Part shown: in pieces, positions 63,600 to 64,000 of the stretch
Position numbering within the stretch: the stretch's first letter is position 1
Layout: each line of letters starts with the position of its first letter
Source: CANDOC01 sp965261725
GTDB lineage: Bacteria; Pseudomonadota; Gammaproteobacteria; Pseudomonadales; Endozoicomonadaceae
Reading direction: 5' to 3'
NCBI GenBank assembly: GCA_965261725.1
Contig: CBDHDU010000034.1
Location: 186,001 to 250,000 of the forward strand
Length of the DNA: 64,000 nt
Translations under genes and position numbers: made by a program
The notes under the pieces: model-generated
Seen by the model: the letters and a program-made list of their open reading frames with translations, nothing else
Told to the model about the DNA's origin: nothing
Databases searched by the model: none

Positions 63600-64000
63600 A
63601 TGAAAAACTGGGCACTGGAAAACAAGATTGAAGGCAACACAGATTTGCCGGTTCTGCGCACCGTTGACGTGCTCGTCGTTGGTGGTGGTTCTGCAGGTGT
63701 TGCTGCAGCGACTACTTGTGGTCGTAATGGCCTGAGCACAGTACTGATCGAGAAATATGGCTTTTGTGGTGGTGCAGCGGTAGCCGGAATGTCCGGTACT
63801 ATCTGTGGTATGTACCTTGCCAGCGACGATGCTGATAAAGCACCGGAGCAGGTTGTGTTCGGTTTCACTGAAGAATTTCATCAGGGACTTAAAGCCCGTG
63901 GTGGTGTTACCGAACCTCAGCGTTATGGCAAAACCTTTACTGTGACCCACGATCCGCTGGTATGGCGTGAAGTGGCTGACGACCTGTTGCTGGAAGCAGG
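63600..64000 (+). CDS. FAD-dependent oxidoreductase (partial, runs off the window)
   Basis: The first 133 residues are visible. They include the dinucleotide-binding motif VDVLVVGGGSAGVAAATTCGRNGLSTVLIEKYGFCGGAAVAGMSGTICG (about 24-70), typical of the FAD_oxidored family, where GGxxAG and a nearby Cys are conserved. ATG at 63600 is preceded by GGAAG. It is divergent from the GntR/FCD regulator, which probably controls it. Confidence 0.85.
   Translation, partial: MKNWALENKIEGNTDLPVLRTVDVLVVGGGSAGVAAATTCGRNGLSTVLIEKYGFCGGAAVAGMSGTICGMYLASDDADKAPEQVVFGFTEEFHQGLKARGGVTEPQRYGKTFTVTHDPLVWREVADDLLLEA

Overview
The window looks like a chromosome segment of a host-associated marine gammaproteobacterium, most probably Endozoicomonas or a close relative (Oceanospirillales). 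This is inference from gene content: moderate GC, a PhoPQ pair, a sphingomyelinase C, several large secreted proteins of no recognised family, a secreted eukaryote-like kinase, fermentation genes (formate channel, acetate kinase) and a heavy load of insertion sequences. No rRNA, tRNA or CRISPR array was seen.

Layout. 0-5.3 kb: the last codons of an outer-membrane protein, a PdxA-family dehydrogenase, a four-gene bufferin operon (copper-binding modified peptide, its DUF692 and DUF2063 maturation proteins, a DoxX membrane protein), then a convergent MATE exporter. 5.4-8.9 kb: a large unrecognised secreted protein and a secreted protein kinase. 9-18.9 kb: a flagellar block ordered flagellin, flaG, fliD, fliS, fliT-like, fliK, fliL, sigma-28, motA, motB. 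This is the order of the lafA-lafU end of lateral (Flag-2) systems. A sphingomyelinase C gene sits between flagellin and flaG, and inverted copies of a repeat flank the flagellin gene. 19-22.5 kb: a complete MCE/Mla-type lipid ABC transporter operon.

22.5-31.4 kb is mixed: an orphan secreted protein, focA, an N-terminally truncated Nramp-like transporter, a CNNM/CorC-like protein, a TetR regulator, an IS1380 element, a truncated GMC oxidoreductase, a GT11 fucosyltransferase and a HAD protein. 31.4-40.2 kb holds two two-component systems (PhoPQ-like and QseBC-like). Both sensor kinases are split by a frameshift at a homopolymer run. Also here are a predicted Cys-nucleophile hydrolase, a frameshifted amine oxidase and a CobD/CbiB-like protein. 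40.2-42.8 kb is a secreted EEP-family gene cut in two by an IS. 42.9-48.1 kb carries glutaryl-CoA dehydrogenase and a cobalamin uptake island (btuB, a divergent PduO-like protein, btuF) under a clear cobalamin riboswitch. 48.5 kb is acetate kinase, preceded by an intrinsic terminator in its leader.

49.8-52.5 kb encodes a 903-residue secreted protein with a Pro/Gln/Tyr-rich repeat tract and a region resembling a death-effector domain. 52.6-61.8 kb is a mobile-element graveyard: an IS with a 4-bp target duplication, IS1 and IS200/IS605 remnants, a 229-bp MITE-like insert, a group II intron with no reverse transcriptase, an IS66-family element (8-bp duplication) splitting a secreted-protein gene, an IS66-derived MITE (8-bp duplication), and an ISKra4-type element (8-bp duplication) nested in an ISL3-type transposase gene. 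61.9-64 kb has a probably truncated DXD glycosyltransferase, a GntR/FCD regulator, a small membrane protein and the start of a FAD-dependent oxidoreductase.

Taken together, the intact genes suggest a motile facultative anaerobe that salvages cobalamin, buffers copper and secretes host-directed proteins, in a genome being remodelled by transposition and gene decay.
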